From: Alteromonas sp. M12
GTDB lineage: Bacteria > Pseudomonadota > Gammaproteobacteria > Enterobacterales > Alteromonadaceae
DNA: 64,000 nucleotides
Reading direction: 5' to 3'
NCBI RefSeq assembly: GCF_037478005.1
Contig: NZ_CP144164.1
Coordinates: 3,720,001 to 3,784,000, forward strand
Both the position numbers and the translations under genes were made by a program. Under the pieces are notes generated by a model. The model saw nothing but the letters and a program-made list of their open reading frames with translations. It was not told the origin of the DNA and ran no database searches. Positions 1 to 10,584 of this stretch are shown piece after piece; position 1 is the stretch's first letter, and every line of letters starts with the position of its first letter.

Positions 1-273
1 TCGACCTACTTAAGTACCGAGGCAAAAGAGTATTTACCAGCATTAGAAGAAGCAACTGAAGTCATTAATGGCTTTGAGTCTCCTTTTGGTCTTGAGCTTT
101 TATCTACAGTAGATTGGCTTATTACTAAGCAACATTGTGATGCAACAGTTGAGTCTATTAGGGACGGAATAGCTAATTGGCCAGCTGGAGCAAAATGGGC
201 ACAGCGAAAATTAAATCTATTTAGTGATAGAGAAATTAAATTTGCTTTAACTAACTTGGAAAAACTAAGTTAA
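1..273 (+). CDS. C-terminal end of a probable DarG-type (macro domain) antitoxin, partial
   Basis: An open frame runs from base 1 to a TAA at 271-273; the start lies outside the window. The 90 visible residues contain GFESPFGLELLSTVDW followed by an IRDGIANW...AQRKLNLF segment. From memory this resembles the domain that follows the macro domain in DarG, the ADP-ribosylglycohydrolase that reverses DNA ADP-ribosylation by the DarT toxin. The macro domain itself is not visible, so this is a family inference. It ends 36 bases before hsdR on the same strand, which fits DarTG carried inside a type I restriction operon. A DUF-type protein unrelated to DarG remains possible. Confidence 0.5.
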   Translation, partial: STYLSTEAKEYLPALEEATEVINGFESPFGLELLSTVDWLITKQHCDATVESIRDGIANWPAGAKWAQRKLNLFSDREIKFALTNLEKLS

Positions 274-309
274 TTAAGTTAGTTCAATAAAAAAATATAA
301 AGGAACTAT

Positions 310-3300
310 ATGAGTAATGTCGGTCAATTAGAACGAAAAACACAAAACCGCATTGTTAAGTTTTTTAAAGAACAACTTGATTATGACTACCTCGGCAATT
401 GGGAATATCGTGAAGGCAACAGCAATATTGAAAAAGGCCTGTTGACCAAATGGCTTAAAGGCCGAGGGTTTTCTGACTCGCTGATTAACCGCACATTACG
501 CCAACTCGATACTGCCGCAGCCCTTGGTGAAGGTAAAAAACTCTTTGATGCAAATAAAGATGTTTATCGCCTACTTCGCTATGGAGTAAAAGAAAAAGAA
601 GGGGCTGGTGAACTAAACCAAACCGTTTGGCTGATTGACTGGAAAAACCCTGATAATAATGACTTTGCCATTGCAGAAGAAGTCACTGTAAACGGCGAGC
701 TTAAAAAGCGCCCTGATATAGTGATCTACGTTAACGGTATTGCTTTAGGTGTTATTGAACTTAAGCGCTCAACCATATCTGTCAGTGAAGGTATTCGTCA
801 AAATCTAGATAATCAAAAGAAAGCCTTCATCCGCAATTTTTTCACTACCATGCAGTTAGTCATGGCGGGTAACGACACGCAAGGCATTCGTTACGGAACC
901 ATTGAAACATCAGAAAAATATTATTTAGAGTGGAAAGAGCCAGACCTTTCTGGAGGCTTGCCATCAGCCGATAAAAAAACAAATTCTTTATTAGATACCC
1001 ATATTACTCAGCTTTGTGACAAGAAAAGGTTTTTACAGCTTATTCATGACTTTATTGTGTTTGACGCAGGTGTTAAGAAAACCTGTCGTCACAACCAGTT
1101 TTTTGGAATCCAAGCAGCCAAGAGTCATATTAAATCAAAACAAAATGGCATCATTTGGCACACCCAAGGATCGGGAAAGAGCTTAACTATGGTGTGGTTG
1201 GCAAAGTGGATTAGAGAAAATATTACCGATTCTCGTGTTTTAATTGTCACGGACAGAACTGAATTAGATGAACAAATCGAAAAGGTGTTCTCTGGTGTTG
1301 ATGAAGACATATATCGAACAAAAAGTGGCGAAGACTTAGTTGCTACGTTGAATCAACCTAACCCTTGGTTGTTCTGCTCGCTAGTGCATAAATTTGGTCG
1401 AAATGGTGAAGCTCCTAGTGATGAAGAGGATGAGGAAGCTACTAAAGGTTACCTTGCTGCACTCACCCAAAATCTACCTAGCGACTTTATTGCTAAAGGT
1501 AACTTATTTGTGTTCGTGGACGAATGCCACAGAACCCAGTCGGGCAAACTCCACGAAGCAATGAACGCAATACTACCAGAAGCAATGTTCATTGGTTTTA
1601 CGGGCACCCCGTTGATGAAGAGGGACAAGAAGAAGTCGTTAGAGGTATTTGGCCCCTACATTCACACCTATAAGTTTGACGAAGCTGTTAGTGACGGTGT
1701 GGTACTTGATCTTCGTTATGAAGCAAGAGATATCGATCAACATTTAACGTCAGAGAAAAAAGTAGATCAATGGTTTGAAGCTAAAACAAAGGGGCTGTCA
1801 AACCTTGCTAAGATGCAACTCAAGCAGAAATGGGGCACGATGCAAAAGGTGCTTTCCAGTAAGTCTCGCTTAGAGCAAATCGTTAGCGATATATTGATGG
1901 ATATGGAGATCAAACCCGCGCTGATGTCTGGCAGAGGTAACGCCATGTTGGTATGTGCTAGCGTCCATCAAGCTTGTGTGGTTTATGAGTTATTTAATAA
2001 AACAGATCTTACAGGGAAGTGTGCAATCGTCACAAGTTATCAGCCCGCAGCAAGCACAATCAAAGGGGAAGAGACCGGTGAAGGAAAAACTGAAAAGCTC
2101 TTCAAATATACAACTTATCGAAAAATGTTAGCTGACTACTTTGAACAAAGCGAAGAGGAAGCTGCCAAGCGTGTTGAAGAATTTGAAAAGGCTGTTAAGA
2201 AACGTTTTATCGAAGAGCCGGGACAAATGCGCTTACTAATTGTTGTCGATAAACTCTTAACTGGCTTTGATGCACCTTCAGCGACTTACCTTTATATCGA
2301 TAAAAAGATGGCTGATCACAACCTCTTCCAAGCGATTTGTCGTGTAAACAGATTGGATGGTGAAGATAAAGACTATGGTTATATCATCGACTATAAGGAC
2401 TTGTTCCGGTCACTTGATAAAGCCATAAAGGACTATACCGCAGAAGCTTTTGACGGGTACGATGCAGATGACGTCGAAGGACTTTTAAAAGATCGTTTGA
2501 CTGAGTCAAAAACAGATTTGAATAATTCGTTAGAAGCTGTAAGGGCCTTATGTGAATCGGTTAAAGCCCCTAGAGATACTAAAGATTTCATTCACTATTT
2601 CTGTGGTGAATCTGGTGTAGAACCTGCGGACGAAAATGAACGCACGGAAAAAGAAGCCTTGCGTTTAACGCTATATCAATCAGTCGTTAAGCTTATTCGT
2701 GCATACACCAACATTGCTAATGAAATGGAACAAGCAGGCTTTACATTCGAGCAAGCAGAAAATATTAAGAAAGAAGTAGCCTACTTTGAAAAGGTGCGTG
2801 ACGAAGTAAAACTTGCCAGTGGCGACTTACTCGAAATGAAGCGATTTGAACCTGCTATGCGCCATTTGTTAGATATGTACATTCGTGCAGATGACAGCGA
2901 ATTACTCATGGATTTTGAAGAACTCGGCCTGATTGATCTAGTAGTGAATAACAATGGTAAAGGGCTTGAATCATTACCTGAAAGCTTGCGTGACAATGAA
3001 GCGGCAATGGCAGAAGCGATTGAGAATAACGTAAGAAAAACGATTGTCGATGAGAACCCAGTAAACCCTAAGTACTACGATAGCATGGCATCCTTGCTGG
3101 ATGAGATTATTAAGCAGCGAAGAGAACAAGCCATTAGCTATCAAGAGTATCTCGAACAAATTCGAGCACTTGCAAAGAAAGTGGTTAATCCTACTGAAAA
3201 TAGTTCTCAGAGTTACCCTGAGTCTGTTGATACTCCTGCTAAACAAGCGATTTACGACAACTTTGGTAACGATGAAGTACTCGCAACTAAAATCGATACT

Positions 3301-3450
3301 GCTGTTCGTTATACTAAGAAAGCTGAATGGCTTGGTGATAGATTCAAGGAGCGTGAAATTGCCAATGCGATTAGAGCAGAATCAGGTGGATACGATGTTA
3401 ACATCGATGATCTTATGGAGCTGATAAAAGCTCAAAAGGAATATCATTAG
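310..3450 (+). CDS. hsdR: Type I restriction enzyme, endonuclease/translocase subunit R (HsdR)
   Basis: Motor and nuclease subunit of a type I restriction-modification complex: with HsdM and HsdS it translocates unmethylated DNA using ATP and cuts it at a distance. The 1046-residue protein has the N-terminal PD-(D/E)xK nuclease core (RPDIVIY at 134-140, then VIELK at 148-152, with D136, E150 and K152), followed by the QxxxN-type stretch near 163-169. The SF2 helicase has Walker A TQGSGKS at 285-291, DECH at 404-407, TGTP at 431-434 and a motif VI-like QAICRVNRL. Length is normal for the family and no motif is broken. An AAAGGA ribosome site precedes the ATG. hsdM and hsdS are not in the window and are presumably upstream of base 1. 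Confidence 0.95.
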   Translation: MSNVGQLERKTQNRIVKFFKEQLDYDYLGNWEYREGNSNIEKGLLTKWLKGRGFSDSLINRTLRQLDTAAALGEGKKLFDANKDVYRLLRYGVKEKEGAGELNQTVWLIDWKNPDNNDFAIAEEVTVNGELKKRPDIVIYVNGIALGVIELKRSTISVSEGIRQNLDNQKKAFIRNFFTTMQLVMAGNDTQGIRYGTIETSEKYYLEWKEPDLSGGLPSADKKTNSLLDTHITQLCDKKRFLQLIHDFIVFDAGVKKTCRHNQFFGIQAAKSHIKSKQNGIIWHTQGSGKSLTMVWLAKWIRENITDSRVLIVTDRTELDEQIEKVFSGVDEDIYRTKSGEDLVATLNQPNPWLFCSLVHKFGRNGEAPSDEEDEEATKGYLAALTQNLPSDFIAKGNLFVFVDECHRTQSGKLHEAMNAILPEAMFIGFTGTPLMKRDKKKSLEVFGPYIHTYKFDEAVSDGVVLDLRYEARDIDQHLTSEKKVDQWFEAKTKGLSNLAKMQLKQKWGTMQKVLSSKSRLEQIVSDILMDMEIKPALMSGRGNAMLVCASVHQACVVYELFNKTDLTGKCAIVTSYQPAASTIKGEETGEGKTEKLFKYTTYRKMLADYFEQSEEEAAKRVEEFEKAVKKRFIEEPGQMRLLIVVDKLLTGFDAPSATYLYIDKKMADHNLFQAICRVNRLDGEDKDYGYIIDYKDLFRSLDKAIKDYTAEAFDGYDADDVEGLLKDRLTESKTDLNNSLEAVRALCESVKAPRDTKDFIHYFCGESGVEPADENERTEKEALRLTLYQSVVKLIRAYTNIANEMEQAGFTFEQAENIKKEVAYFEKVRDEVKLASGDLLEMKRFEPAMRHLLDMYIRADDSELLMDFEELGLIDLVVNNNGKGLESLPESLRDNEAAMAEAIENNVRKTIVDENPVNPKYYDSMASLLDEIIKQRREQAISYQEYLEQIRALAKKVVNPTENSSQSYPESVDTPAKQAIYDNFGNDEVLATKIDTAVRYTKKAEWLGDRFKEREIANAIRAESGGYDVNIDDLMELIKAQKEYH

Positions 3451-4196
3451 TGCGTCATACTAAAAGCAATGCTCAAAGTGTTGAAGTAGTGCGTATTGGT
3501 GAAATCGATGTGGAGCTAAATCGCAGAGCCATTAAAAATATTCACCTGAGCGTATTACCGCCCAATGGCAAAGTGCGATTGTCTATTCCGAATGATACGA
3601 GTGAACAAAAGATCAGACTGGCTATTGTTAATAAGCTGGCGTGGATCAAAAAACAGCAAGCTGACTTTGCTGGGCAAGAACGCCAATCCACACGCGAAAT
3701 GGTTAATGGTGAATGCCACTATCTTTGGGGTAAAAAATATCGATTAAAGCTTATCGAAGCAACAGGTAGATACAATGTCACGGCAAAAGGAAATGGCAAC
3801 TTAGAGATAGCTATAGCTGAAAATACTTCAACAGATAACAAGCTCAAATTACTCAACCGCTTTTACCGATATGAAATGAACGGTTCAATAGCCAAAATGC
3901 TTCCTAAATGGCAGAAGAAGTTAGGTGTAGCACCTGACTCATTAGGGATCAAAAAAATGAAAACCAAGTGGGGCAGTTGCAATATTCAAGCAAAACGCAT
4001 TTGGTTGAACTTAGAACTCGCTAAAAAACCAATAGAGTGTATGGAGTTTATCCTTGTTCATGAATTAGTGCATCTTCATGAGCGCCACCACAACGAACGT
4101 TTTCGGTTATTAATGAACAAGCATTTGCCCAATTGGAAAGAACGTCGAGATTTGCTTAATAGCCTTCCTCTGGCTTATGAGGACTGGAGTTACTAA
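3450..4196 (+). CDS. YgjP-like/SprT-like zinc metallopeptidase (DUF45 family)
   Basis: Probable cytoplasmic zinc metallopeptidase of 248 residues. The family signature is complete: KTKWGSC at 171-177, then HELVHLHERHHNERF with zinc ligands H204 and H208, catalytic E205 and a third histidine near H214. The N-terminal half is a beta-rich region typical of the YgjP family. The start is a GTG whose G is the last base of the hsdR TAG stop, so the two genes are translationally coupled. Members of this family are often found directly after hsdR, and a role in restriction or its control is possible, but the substrate is unknown. Confidence 0.85.
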   Translation: MRHTKSNAQSVEVVRIGEIDVELNRRAIKNIHLSVLPPNGKVRLSIPNDTSEQKIRLAIVNKLAWIKKQQADFAGQERQSTREMVNGECHYLWGKKYRLKLIEATGRYNVTAKGNGNLEIAIAENTSTDNKLKLLNRFYRYEMNGSIAKMLPKWQKKLGVAPDSLGIKKMKTKWGSCNIQAKRIWLNLELAKKPIECMEFILVHELVHLHERHHNERFRLLMNKHLPNWKERRDLLNSLPLAYEDWSY

Positions 4197-4197
4197 C

Positions 4198-4786
4198 TTG
4201 AAAATATTGCACTGTACCGAGTTGCATTATTCTGATGATGCTATTACGTGGATTAATGAGAATAGTGAAAGCTTTGATGTTATTTGCCTTACGGGCGATT
4301 TTTTAGATCATAGAGAAACTCAATTTCAGCAGAAGAACAAATTAGCTTTTATAAAAAATGGTTTAATGAATTCAATCAGCCTGTTTTAGAGTGTTCTGAT
4401 AATCACGATTTTTGTAATGGAACACAATCTTGGCTGGAGGGAAAAGCAGGTTTCTTGGGGATGTAACAATAACGACAATCAAAGGGATCAAATTTGGTTG
4501 TATAAAATATGACAGCGACTATTTTGCGGCATTCAAAAGGTGCGATATTATTTTATATCATGTACCACCAAAAGGAACTTCCTGCTCCAAGCTAAACGGA
4601 TAAGACTTTGGATGTAGCAATATTCGTCTGGCACTAAACCAAAAATTAAGATCACCAAATTACCTCCTTACTGGCCATGTTCATAGGCCACAAAAACATG
4701 CAATTAGACTTAGTTCAATTGTTGTATCTAATGCAAGTGGCGTTCATAAAAGTGGTAAAGCAAGTTATGCGGTAATTGAGTTATAA
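4198..4786 (+). pseudogene. Decayed calcineurin-like metallophosphoesterase
   Basis: Three successive reading frames spell one metallophosphoesterase. Frame one, from a TTG at 4198, gives LKILHCTELHYSDD and LTGDFLD; the frame then changes near 4345-4360 to give WFNEFNQPVLECSDNHD; it changes again near 4440-4463 to give VTITTIKGIKF, ILYHVPPKG and LTGHVHRPQ, ending at TAA 4784-4786. An in-frame TAA also interrupts the last part at 4601-4603. The metal-binding GNHD motif reads DNHD, and the first DxH motif reads ELH. Two frameshifts, a stop and changed ligand motifs point to a truly dead gene rather than read error. It starts directly after the metallopeptidase gene, so it was probably the last gene of the restriction operon. 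Confidence 0.8.
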
Positions 4787-4882
4787 ATTGAAAAGCCGTC
4801 AATAATCAAAACTCAATTGGATTCACATAAAAAAATCTATCGAGCTTAAAATGACTAACTTATATTTTTGGCTGGTAATAGC

Positions 4883-4905
4883 AAAGGGCCTTTCGACCCT
4901 TTTTC
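4883..4905 (+). terminator. Probable rho-independent terminator after the restriction locus
   Basis: AAAGGG (4883-4888) pairs with CCCTTT (4897-4902) across an 8-base loop and runs into a short T stretch on the plus strand. The stem is short, so efficiency is uncertain. It lies between the decayed phosphoesterase and the convergent gcvP. Confidence 0.4.
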
Positions 4906-4975
4906 ACAAACTATATTTAAATCACAAACTTTATTTAACGTACACAAACTTCATTCGAAACTGACATCAAAAAAA

Positions 4976-7876
4976 TCAATCTTCCATATAGGTCTCAATG
5001 CTTGGGCATGAGCAGATCAAGTTACGATCGCCATATACGTCGTCGATGCGGTTAACGCTTGGCCAGAATTTATTTCTAGCCACTGACGGCACTGGGTATG
5101 CGGCAGTTTGACGGTCGTAGGCACGATTCCAGTCGCTGTCGCAGATGTCGTCTAGGGTGTGTGGTGCGTTGTGTAATGGGTTGTCGGTTGCATCCCATTC
5201 GCCACTTTCCACTTTCGCCATTTCTGCGCGTATGCAGATCATGGCTTCGATGAAGCGGTCTAGTTCTGCTTTTGCTTCAGATTCTGTTGGTTCGATCATC
5301 AGCGTACCAGCTACTGGGAAGCTCATAGTTGGCGCGTGGAAACCGTAGTCGTTTAGGCGTTTAGCCACATCCATTTCAGTTACACCTGAGGTTTCCTTAG
5401 CTGGACGCAAGTCGATGATACATTCGTGAGCAACACGATTGTTACGACCTTTGTAAAGCACTGGATAATGCCCTTCGAGTTTCTGGGCTACGTAGTTGGC
5501 ATTTAGCATTGCCACTTCGGTGGCTTTTTTGAGGCCTTCGCTGCCCATCATTTTGATGTACATATAGCTGATTGGCAGAATCGATGCACTTCCCCACGGC
5601 GCGGCTGAAACAGCGCCGTTTCCAGCAGTGGTATTACCGGTATCGACTACTTTGTGATTCGGCAAAAATGGGGCTAAGTGGGCTTTTACGCCGATAGGTC
5701 CCATACCAGGGCCACCGCCACCGTGTGGAATACAGAAGGTTTTGTGCAAGTTTAAGTGCGACACATCACCACCAATTAATCCCGGTGAGGTTACCCCAAC
5801 TTGGGCATTCATATTAGCGCCGTCCATGTAAACCTGACCACCAAACTCGTGCACAATGTCACACATTTCTTTGATGGTTTCTTCGTAAACACCGTGGGTA
5901 GATGGGTATGTGATCATTGCACAAGACAGATTTTCAGCCACTTCTTCGGCTTTTTTGCGCAAGTCAGCTAAATCGACATTACCGTTTTTATCGCAGTTAA
6001 CCACAACCACTTTCAAACTTACCATTTGCGCTGACGCAGGGTTAGTTCCATGGGCTGAGCTTGGAATTAAACATACGTTTCTGTGTCCTTCTCCGCGGCT
6101 TTCATGGTAATTTTTGATGGCGATTAGGCCAGCATATTCACCTTGCGCACCAGAGTTAGGTTGCATCGACATCGCATCGTACCCGGTGATATTAATTAAC
6201 CAATCGCTTAGCTCGTCAATCATCTGCTTGTAACCTTGCGCCTGTTCAATTGGCGCAAATGGATGCAGTTTGCCAAATTCTGGCCAAGTTACCGGGATCA
6301 TTTCCGCAGTGGCATTCAACTTCATGGTACATGAACCAAGGCTTATCATTGAATGGTTTAAGGCTAAATCTTTGTCTTCCAAAGATTTAATATAACGCAA
6401 CATTTCGGTTTCTGAGTGATAAGAGTTAAACACTGGGTTAGTTAAAATCTCATCAGTGCGCAGTAAATGCGTGGGTAATGATTTCGAACCTTGGGTGGTA
6501 ATTTCTGCGTCCATCATTTCAATATTGAAACCGTGGGTATCGCCGCAGAATAAATCAATAAGCGCTTTTAAGTCGTGACGCGTCGTGGTTTCATCAACAG
6601 AAATTCCCACTTCGTTTGCAGCTAGATCTGAACGTAAATTCATACCCGCTTGTGCAGCACGAGCAATAAGGGCGTCTTTGTCTTCAACTAACACAGTGAT
6701 GGTGTCGAACCAGCTATTATGCTTCAACGCATAACCATGACGGGTCAATGCTGCAGCTAATAAGTCAGCAAAACGATTAATGCGTGTTGCAATGGTTTTT
6801 AAACCTTGCGGACCATGGTACACCGCGTAGAACGAGGCCATGTTTGCAAGCAATACTTGGGCGGTACAAATGTTTGAGTTAGCTTTTTCACGGCGGATAT
6901 GTTGCTCACGGGTTTGCAATGCCATGCGCAGTGCAGGACGTCCGCGAGTATCTTTAGATACCCCAATAATGCGGCCAGGTAGCGAGCGTTTATAAGCATC
7001 GCGAGTGGCAAAAAAGGCGGCGTGTGGACCACCGTAGCCCATTGGCACGCCAAAACGTTGAGCAGAACCTAGAACCACATCCGCGCCCATATCACCTGGT
7101 GATTTTAGTAAGACTAAGCTCATAATGTCTGCCGCAACGGCTACTATGGCTTTGTTTTCATGTAATGCACTGATGATATCGGTCAGATCTTTGACTTCAC
7201 CAGTAGTGCCTGGGTATTGCAACAAAGCGCCGAATATATCGTGTGAAGCGGCCTCTGAGTCTTTGCCAACAATCACATCAAACCCGAACATTTCTGCACG
7301 GGTTTTAATCACATCCAATGTTTGTGGATGCACGTCGTCTGCCACAAAAAAGCTATTGGCTTTACGGTTTTTAGATACACGCTTAGCAAGCCCCATGGCT
7401 TCTGCAGCGGCCGTTGCTTCATCTAATAAAGAGGCAGAAGCAAGTTCTAATCCGGTTAAATCAATTGTCACTTGTTGATAGTTCAACAGCGCCTCTAAAC
7501 GACCTTGGGCGATTTCAGGCTGATAAGGCGTATATGCCGTGTACCAACCTGGATTTTCCAATACATTACGTAAAATCACATTTGGCGTGATGGTATCGTT
7601 ATAACCCATGCCGATAAAACTGCGTTTAATCTGATTCTTACTCGCAATTTGCTTGAGCTCTTGTAATGCTTGTACTTCGGTTATGCTGTCGCCAATGTTT
7701 AAGGATTCTGGTAAACGGATCCCAGCAGGAACAGTCTGCTTCATCAAGTCGTCTAATGACTCAGCGCCAACAAATTCGAGCATTTCTGCCATTTCGCTTT
7801 CGCTTGGGCCAATATGACGCCTTACAAAATCTTCGGTCTGTTCTAACTGAGCGAGTGAAAACGGAGTATTAGCCAT
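4976..7876 (-). CDS. gcvP: Glycine dehydrogenase (decarboxylating), P protein
   Basis: PLP-dependent P protein of the glycine cleavage system: decarboxylates glycine and passes the aminomethyl group to the lipoyl arm of GcvH. The 966-residue single-chain form carries both homologous halves. The PLP lysine is K712 in [18 protein letters not shown], followed by the conserved glycine-rich loop. The N-terminus has the family pattern [17 protein letters not shown]. Last gene of gcvT-gcvH-gcvP; a 161-base gap with a strong hairpin separates it from gcvH. The ATG is preceded by an AAAGGCAC ribosome site. Confidence 0.98.
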   Translation of the reverse strand: MANTPFSLAQLEQTEDFVRRHIGPSESEMAEMLEFVGAESLDDLMKQTVPAGIRLPESLNIGDSITEVQALQELKQIASKNQIKRSFIGMGYNDTITPNVILRNVLENPGWYTAYTPYQPEIAQGRLEALLNYQQVTIDLTGLELASASLLDEATAAAEAMGLAKRVSKNRKANSFFVADDVHPQTLDVIKTRAEMFGFDVIVGKDSEAASHDIFGALLQYPGTTGEVKDLTDIISALHENKAIVAVAADIMSLVLLKSPGDMGADVVLGSAQRFGVPMGYGGPHAAFFATRDAYKRSLPGRIIGVSKDTRGRPALRMALQTREQHIRREKANSNICTAQVLLANMASFYAVYHGPQGLKTIATRINRFADLLAAALTRHGYALKHNSWFDTITVLVEDKDALIARAAQAGMNLRSDLAANEVGISVDETTTRHDLKALIDLFCGDTHGFNIEMMDAEITTQGSKSLPTHLLRTDEILTNPVFNSYHSETEMLRYIKSLEDKDLALNHSMISLGSCTMKLNATAEMIPVTWPEFGKLHPFAPIEQAQGYKQMIDELSDWLINITGYDAMSMQPNSGAQGEYAGLIAIKNYHESRGEGHRNVCLIPSSAHGTNPASAQMVSLKVVVVNCDKNGNVDLADLRKKAEEVAENLSCAMITYPSTHGVYEETIKEMCDIVHEFGGQVYMDGANMNAQVGVTSPGLIGGDVSHLNLHKTFCIPHGGGGPGMGPIGVKAHLAPFLPNHKVVDTGNTTAGNGAVSAAPWGSASILPISYMYIKMMGSEGLKKATEVAMLNANYVAQKLEGHYPVLYKGRNNRVAHECIIDLRPAKETSGVTEMDVAKRLNDYGFHAPTMSFPVAGTLMIEPTESEAKAELDRFIEAMICIRAEMAKVESGEWDATDNPLHNAPHTLDDICDSDWNRAYDRQTAAYPVPSVARNKFWPSVNRIDDVYGDRNLICSCPSIETYMED

Positions 7877-7980
7877 GAATGAGTGCCTTTAATTTGAACA
7901 ATGTGATACTGGAAATAGAAATGCAAAAGCTCTCTATATATTTGAATTCAATACAACTTGTTTGCTATCAATAGATAATA

Positions 7981-8017
7981 CTCGCCACCTGTAATTACGA
8001 ATAATTACAGTTGCGAG
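7981..8017 (-). other. Intercistronic hairpin between gcvH and gcvP
   Basis: CTGTAATTA (7989-7997) and TAATTACAG (8002-8010) form a perfect 9-bp stem with a CGAA loop; an outer CTCGC/GCGAG pair (7981-7985 and 8013-8017) extends it. On the minus strand no U-run follows, so it is not a standard terminator. It may mark an mRNA processing or stabilising point, or set relative levels of GcvH and GcvP; this role is inferred. Confidence 0.5.
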
Positions 8018-8037
8018 CATTCTACTGATAACGAGTA

Positions 8038-8427
8038 TTAGTCTTCGTCGATACTGTTTGCGTAACCTTCAGCATCTAACAAAGATTCCACTTCAGCTGG
8101 ATCTTCAGCTTCTATGCGGAACAACCAACCGTCGCCAAAAGCGTCACTATTAACAAGTTCTGGTGTGTTTTCCAAATCTTCGTTAATGGCTACGATCGTT
8201 CCTGTAATAGGTGCATAAACATCAGAAGCTGCTTTTACTGACTCAGCTACAGCCACGTCGTCTCCAGCGCCTACCGCGTCGCCAACTTCTGGCAACTCAA
8301 CAAATACCATATCACCCAAAAGCTCTTGAGCATGCTCAGTGATCCCCACAGTAAAAGTACCGTCACCTTCAGGTCTAACCCATTCATGGGTGGATGCATA
8401 ACGTAATTCTGATGGAATGTTGCTCAT
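8038..8427 (-). CDS. gcvH: Glycine cleavage system H protein
   Basis: Lipoyl carrier that shuttles the aminomethyl group between GcvP, GcvT and lipoamide dehydrogenase. 129 residues, standard length. The lipoylated lysine is K65 in [16 protein letters not shown], with the surrounding [18 protein letters not shown] pattern typical of GcvH. An AGGA ribosome site precedes the ATG. It lies 74 bases after gcvT on the same strand. Confidence 0.98.
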   Translation of the reverse strand: MSNIPSELRYASTHEWVRPEGDGTFTVGITEHAQELLGDMVFVELPEVGDAVGAGDDVAVAESVKAASDVYAPITGTIVAINEDLENTPELVNSDAFGDGWLFRIEAEDPAEVESLLDAEGYANSIDED

Positions 8428-8501
8428 AATCGTTCCTAAATATTGGTTTTTATTAAACTACTTAATCGAAATTTCATTTAAGGTGATGTTATCTCACCTT
8501 T

Positions 8502-9581
8502 TTAAAGAACACTTTTTCCGTTTCTAACAAAGCTAGGTTTAACGATGTTAACGGTTACCCACTTTTTACGCATTTCTACTTCAGCGGTGGTATCTGCAGT
8601 AGCAGGAATTCTTGCCATTGCAATACTGTGTCCTAGGGTTGGAGAAAATGTACCGGAAGTAATCACGCCTTCCCCTTCAGACACCTTCACTTTTTGACCG
8701 GTGCGCAAAACACCTTTGTCAGTCATCACCAAGCCCACTAACTTCTGAGTGCCTTCAGCCTTCTGTGTTTCAAGTGCTTTACGGCCCATGAAATCACGAT
8801 CTGCTGGTTCCCAAGTTATAGTCCAAGCCATGTTTGCGGCTAGCGGAGAAATCGTTTCGTCCATGTCTTGGCCATATAAATTCATACCGGCTTCCAAACG
8901 CAAGGTATCACGAGCACCTAAGCCGCATGGAGCAACACCAGCTTCGATCAGACGTTGCCAGAAATCACCCGCCATTTCGTTAGGCACCATAATTTCGTAA
9001 CCCGCTTCGCCAGTATAACCGGTCGTAGCGATAAACAAATCTTCTGCTTGCACACCAAAAAACGGCTTCATTCCAGCAACAGCCTCTTTTTGTGCGTCTG
9101 AAAACAAAGTCGCGGCTTTTTGTTTAGCGTTCGGGCCTTGCACAGCGATCATTGCATAATCAGGGATTTCAGTAATAGTAACCTCAAAACCATCAGCTAC
9201 GCTGTTCAACCAATCCATGTCTTTTTCACGAGTGGCTGAGTTAACAACCAAGCGATAATTTGTTTCGTCGAAGTGATAAACAATCAAATCATCTACCACA
9301 CCGCCTTCTTCATTTAACATACCGCTGTAAAGGGCTTTACCTTTTTCGGTCAATTTGGCTACATCATTAGCCAATAGTTTGCGTAAATAGCCTTTAGCTT
9401 CACTGCCTTTTACATCCACAATCGTCATATGCGACACATCGAACATGCCAGCATCTTTTCTCACTGCATGATGTTCTTCAATTTGTGAACCATAATTAAT
9501 CGGCATTTCCCAGCCATGGAAGTCCACCATTTTTGCGCCAGCTTCAATATGCTTGGGGTGTAAAACTGTTTTGTTGGTCAT
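8502..9581 (-). CDS. gcvT: Aminomethyltransferase, glycine cleavage system T protein
   Basis: Transfers the methylene group from aminomethyl-GcvH to tetrahydrofolate, releasing ammonia. 359 residues; E. coli GcvT is 364. Family features are seen along the chain: [17 protein letters not shown] near the N-terminus, [19 protein letters not shown] and [17 protein letters not shown]. First gene of the gcv operon, with a strong AGGTGAAGG ribosome site. No glycine riboswitch pattern could be read in the 154 bases upstream, so control is more likely by protein regulators; the divergent LysR gene is one candidate. Confidence 0.98.
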   Translation of the reverse strand: MTNKTVLHPKHIEAGAKMVDFHGWEMPINYGSQIEEHHAVRKDAGMFDVSHMTIVDVKGSEAKGYLRKLLANDVAKLTEKGKALYSGMLNEEGGVVDDLIVYHFDETNYRLVVNSATREKDMDWLNSVADGFEVTITEIPDYAMIAVQGPNAKQKAATLFSDAQKEAVAGMKPFFGVQAEDLFIATTGYTGEAGYEIMVPNEMAGDFWQRLIEAGVAPCGLGARDTLRLEAGMNLYGQDMDETISPLAANMAWTITWEPADRDFMGRKALETQKAEGTQKLVGLVMTDKGVLRTGQKVKVSEGEGVITSGTFSPTLGHSIAMARIPATADTTAEVEMRKKWVTVNIVKPSFVRNGKSVL

Positions 9582-9735
9582 TTACCTTCACCTGATTGAG
9601 TCACTTTGAATTAGCAGTATAGAAATCACTCGGCGCTGGGACAAATTGATAATTCAAATGCTTACATAATTTTTTTAAATGTATTAAATTACTTAAATTA
9701 GTAATCCTAATGAATTTATAAGCTGAATATCTTTT

Positions 9736-10584
9736 ATGAGACAACTGTCTTTAGACCAATTGCGTACTTTTGTAACTGTCGTAGAGCTAGGCGGCTTCGC
9801 TAAAGCGGGTGACATGCTGGGCCGTTCGCAGCCGGCAATCAGTTTACAAATTAAGAAATTAGAAGAACAACTTGGACGTCGCCTATTTGATAAAATTGGC
9901 CAGCGCCAGTTAGTCAACCAAGATGGTCAGGCGCTATTGCAACAAGCTAGAACCATGCTGAGTATCAACGACGACATATTCCGTCAATTCGAACAATCGT
10001 CTTTACGAGGCCGACTGCGACTAGGCATACCTAGCGAATTTGCTACTACCCTACTCCCCAGTATCATCGGAGAATTCAGTAAACAATATCCAGATGTCGC
10101 CCTAGAAGTCACCTCTGAACTGAGCCGTAGTTTACTCAATGATAAAAATCACCGTGACTTTGATTTAGTGCTGGCACTAGTGCATCCAGATCAACAAACC
10201 GAAGGTGAAGTGGTGTTAGAAGATGAGTTAATTTGGGTGGGCGATGCAAATAAAGCCATAAGCGCTAACAAAGTAGCACTGGTTTTAGCTCCAGATGGCT
10301 GTGTTTATCGCTCCCGTGTAATTGAAAAACTTAAACAACAAACCACCAGCTGGCGAATCACCTATACCAATGCCGATCTTTATGGGTTGATAGCAGCAAT
10401 ACAACAAGGTTTAGGCATCACCGCGTTAGCAAGGTCTAGTTTACCCAGTGCCTTACAGGAAATTCGCCATAAGTCGTTGCCACAATTAGGCAAAATCAAA
10501 ATATGCCTATTCAACCTCGATACCCAACACCCGCAAATTAGTCGCGCCTTAGCCGATTTCATCATGGCCAGGTTGAAATCGTAA
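9736..10584 (+). CDS. LysR-family transcriptional regulator
   Basis: 282-residue regulator with an N-terminal winged helix-turn-helix (SLDQLRTFVTVVELGGFAKA, then GRSQPAISLQIKKLEEQLG, residues about 5-48) and a C-terminal periplasmic-binding-like effector domain. Divergently placed 154 bases from gcvT, the classical arrangement of a LysR protein with its target, so control of the glycine cleavage operon is possible. It does not look like GcvA, which is longer and has a different N-terminus, so I give no symbol. The effector is unknown. The REP array begins immediately after its stop. Confidence 0.9.
   Translation: MRQLSLDQLRTFVTVVELGGFAKAGDMLGRSQPAISLQIKKLEEQLGRRLFDKIGQRQLVNQDGQALLQQARTMLSINDDIFRQFEQSSLRGRLRLGIPSEFATTLLPSIIGEFSKQYPDVALEVTSELSRSLLNDKNHRDFDLVLALVHPDQQTEGEVVLEDELIWVGDANKAISANKVALVLAPDGCVYRSRVIEKLKQQTTSWRITYTNADLYGLIAAIQQGLGITALARSSLPSALQEIRHKSLPQLGKIKICLFNLDTQHPQISRALADFIMARLKS

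Noticed and set aside
9582..9735. Glycine riboswitch before gcvT
   Set aside because: No conserved glycine aptamer pattern could be read in the 154 bases on the minus strand.
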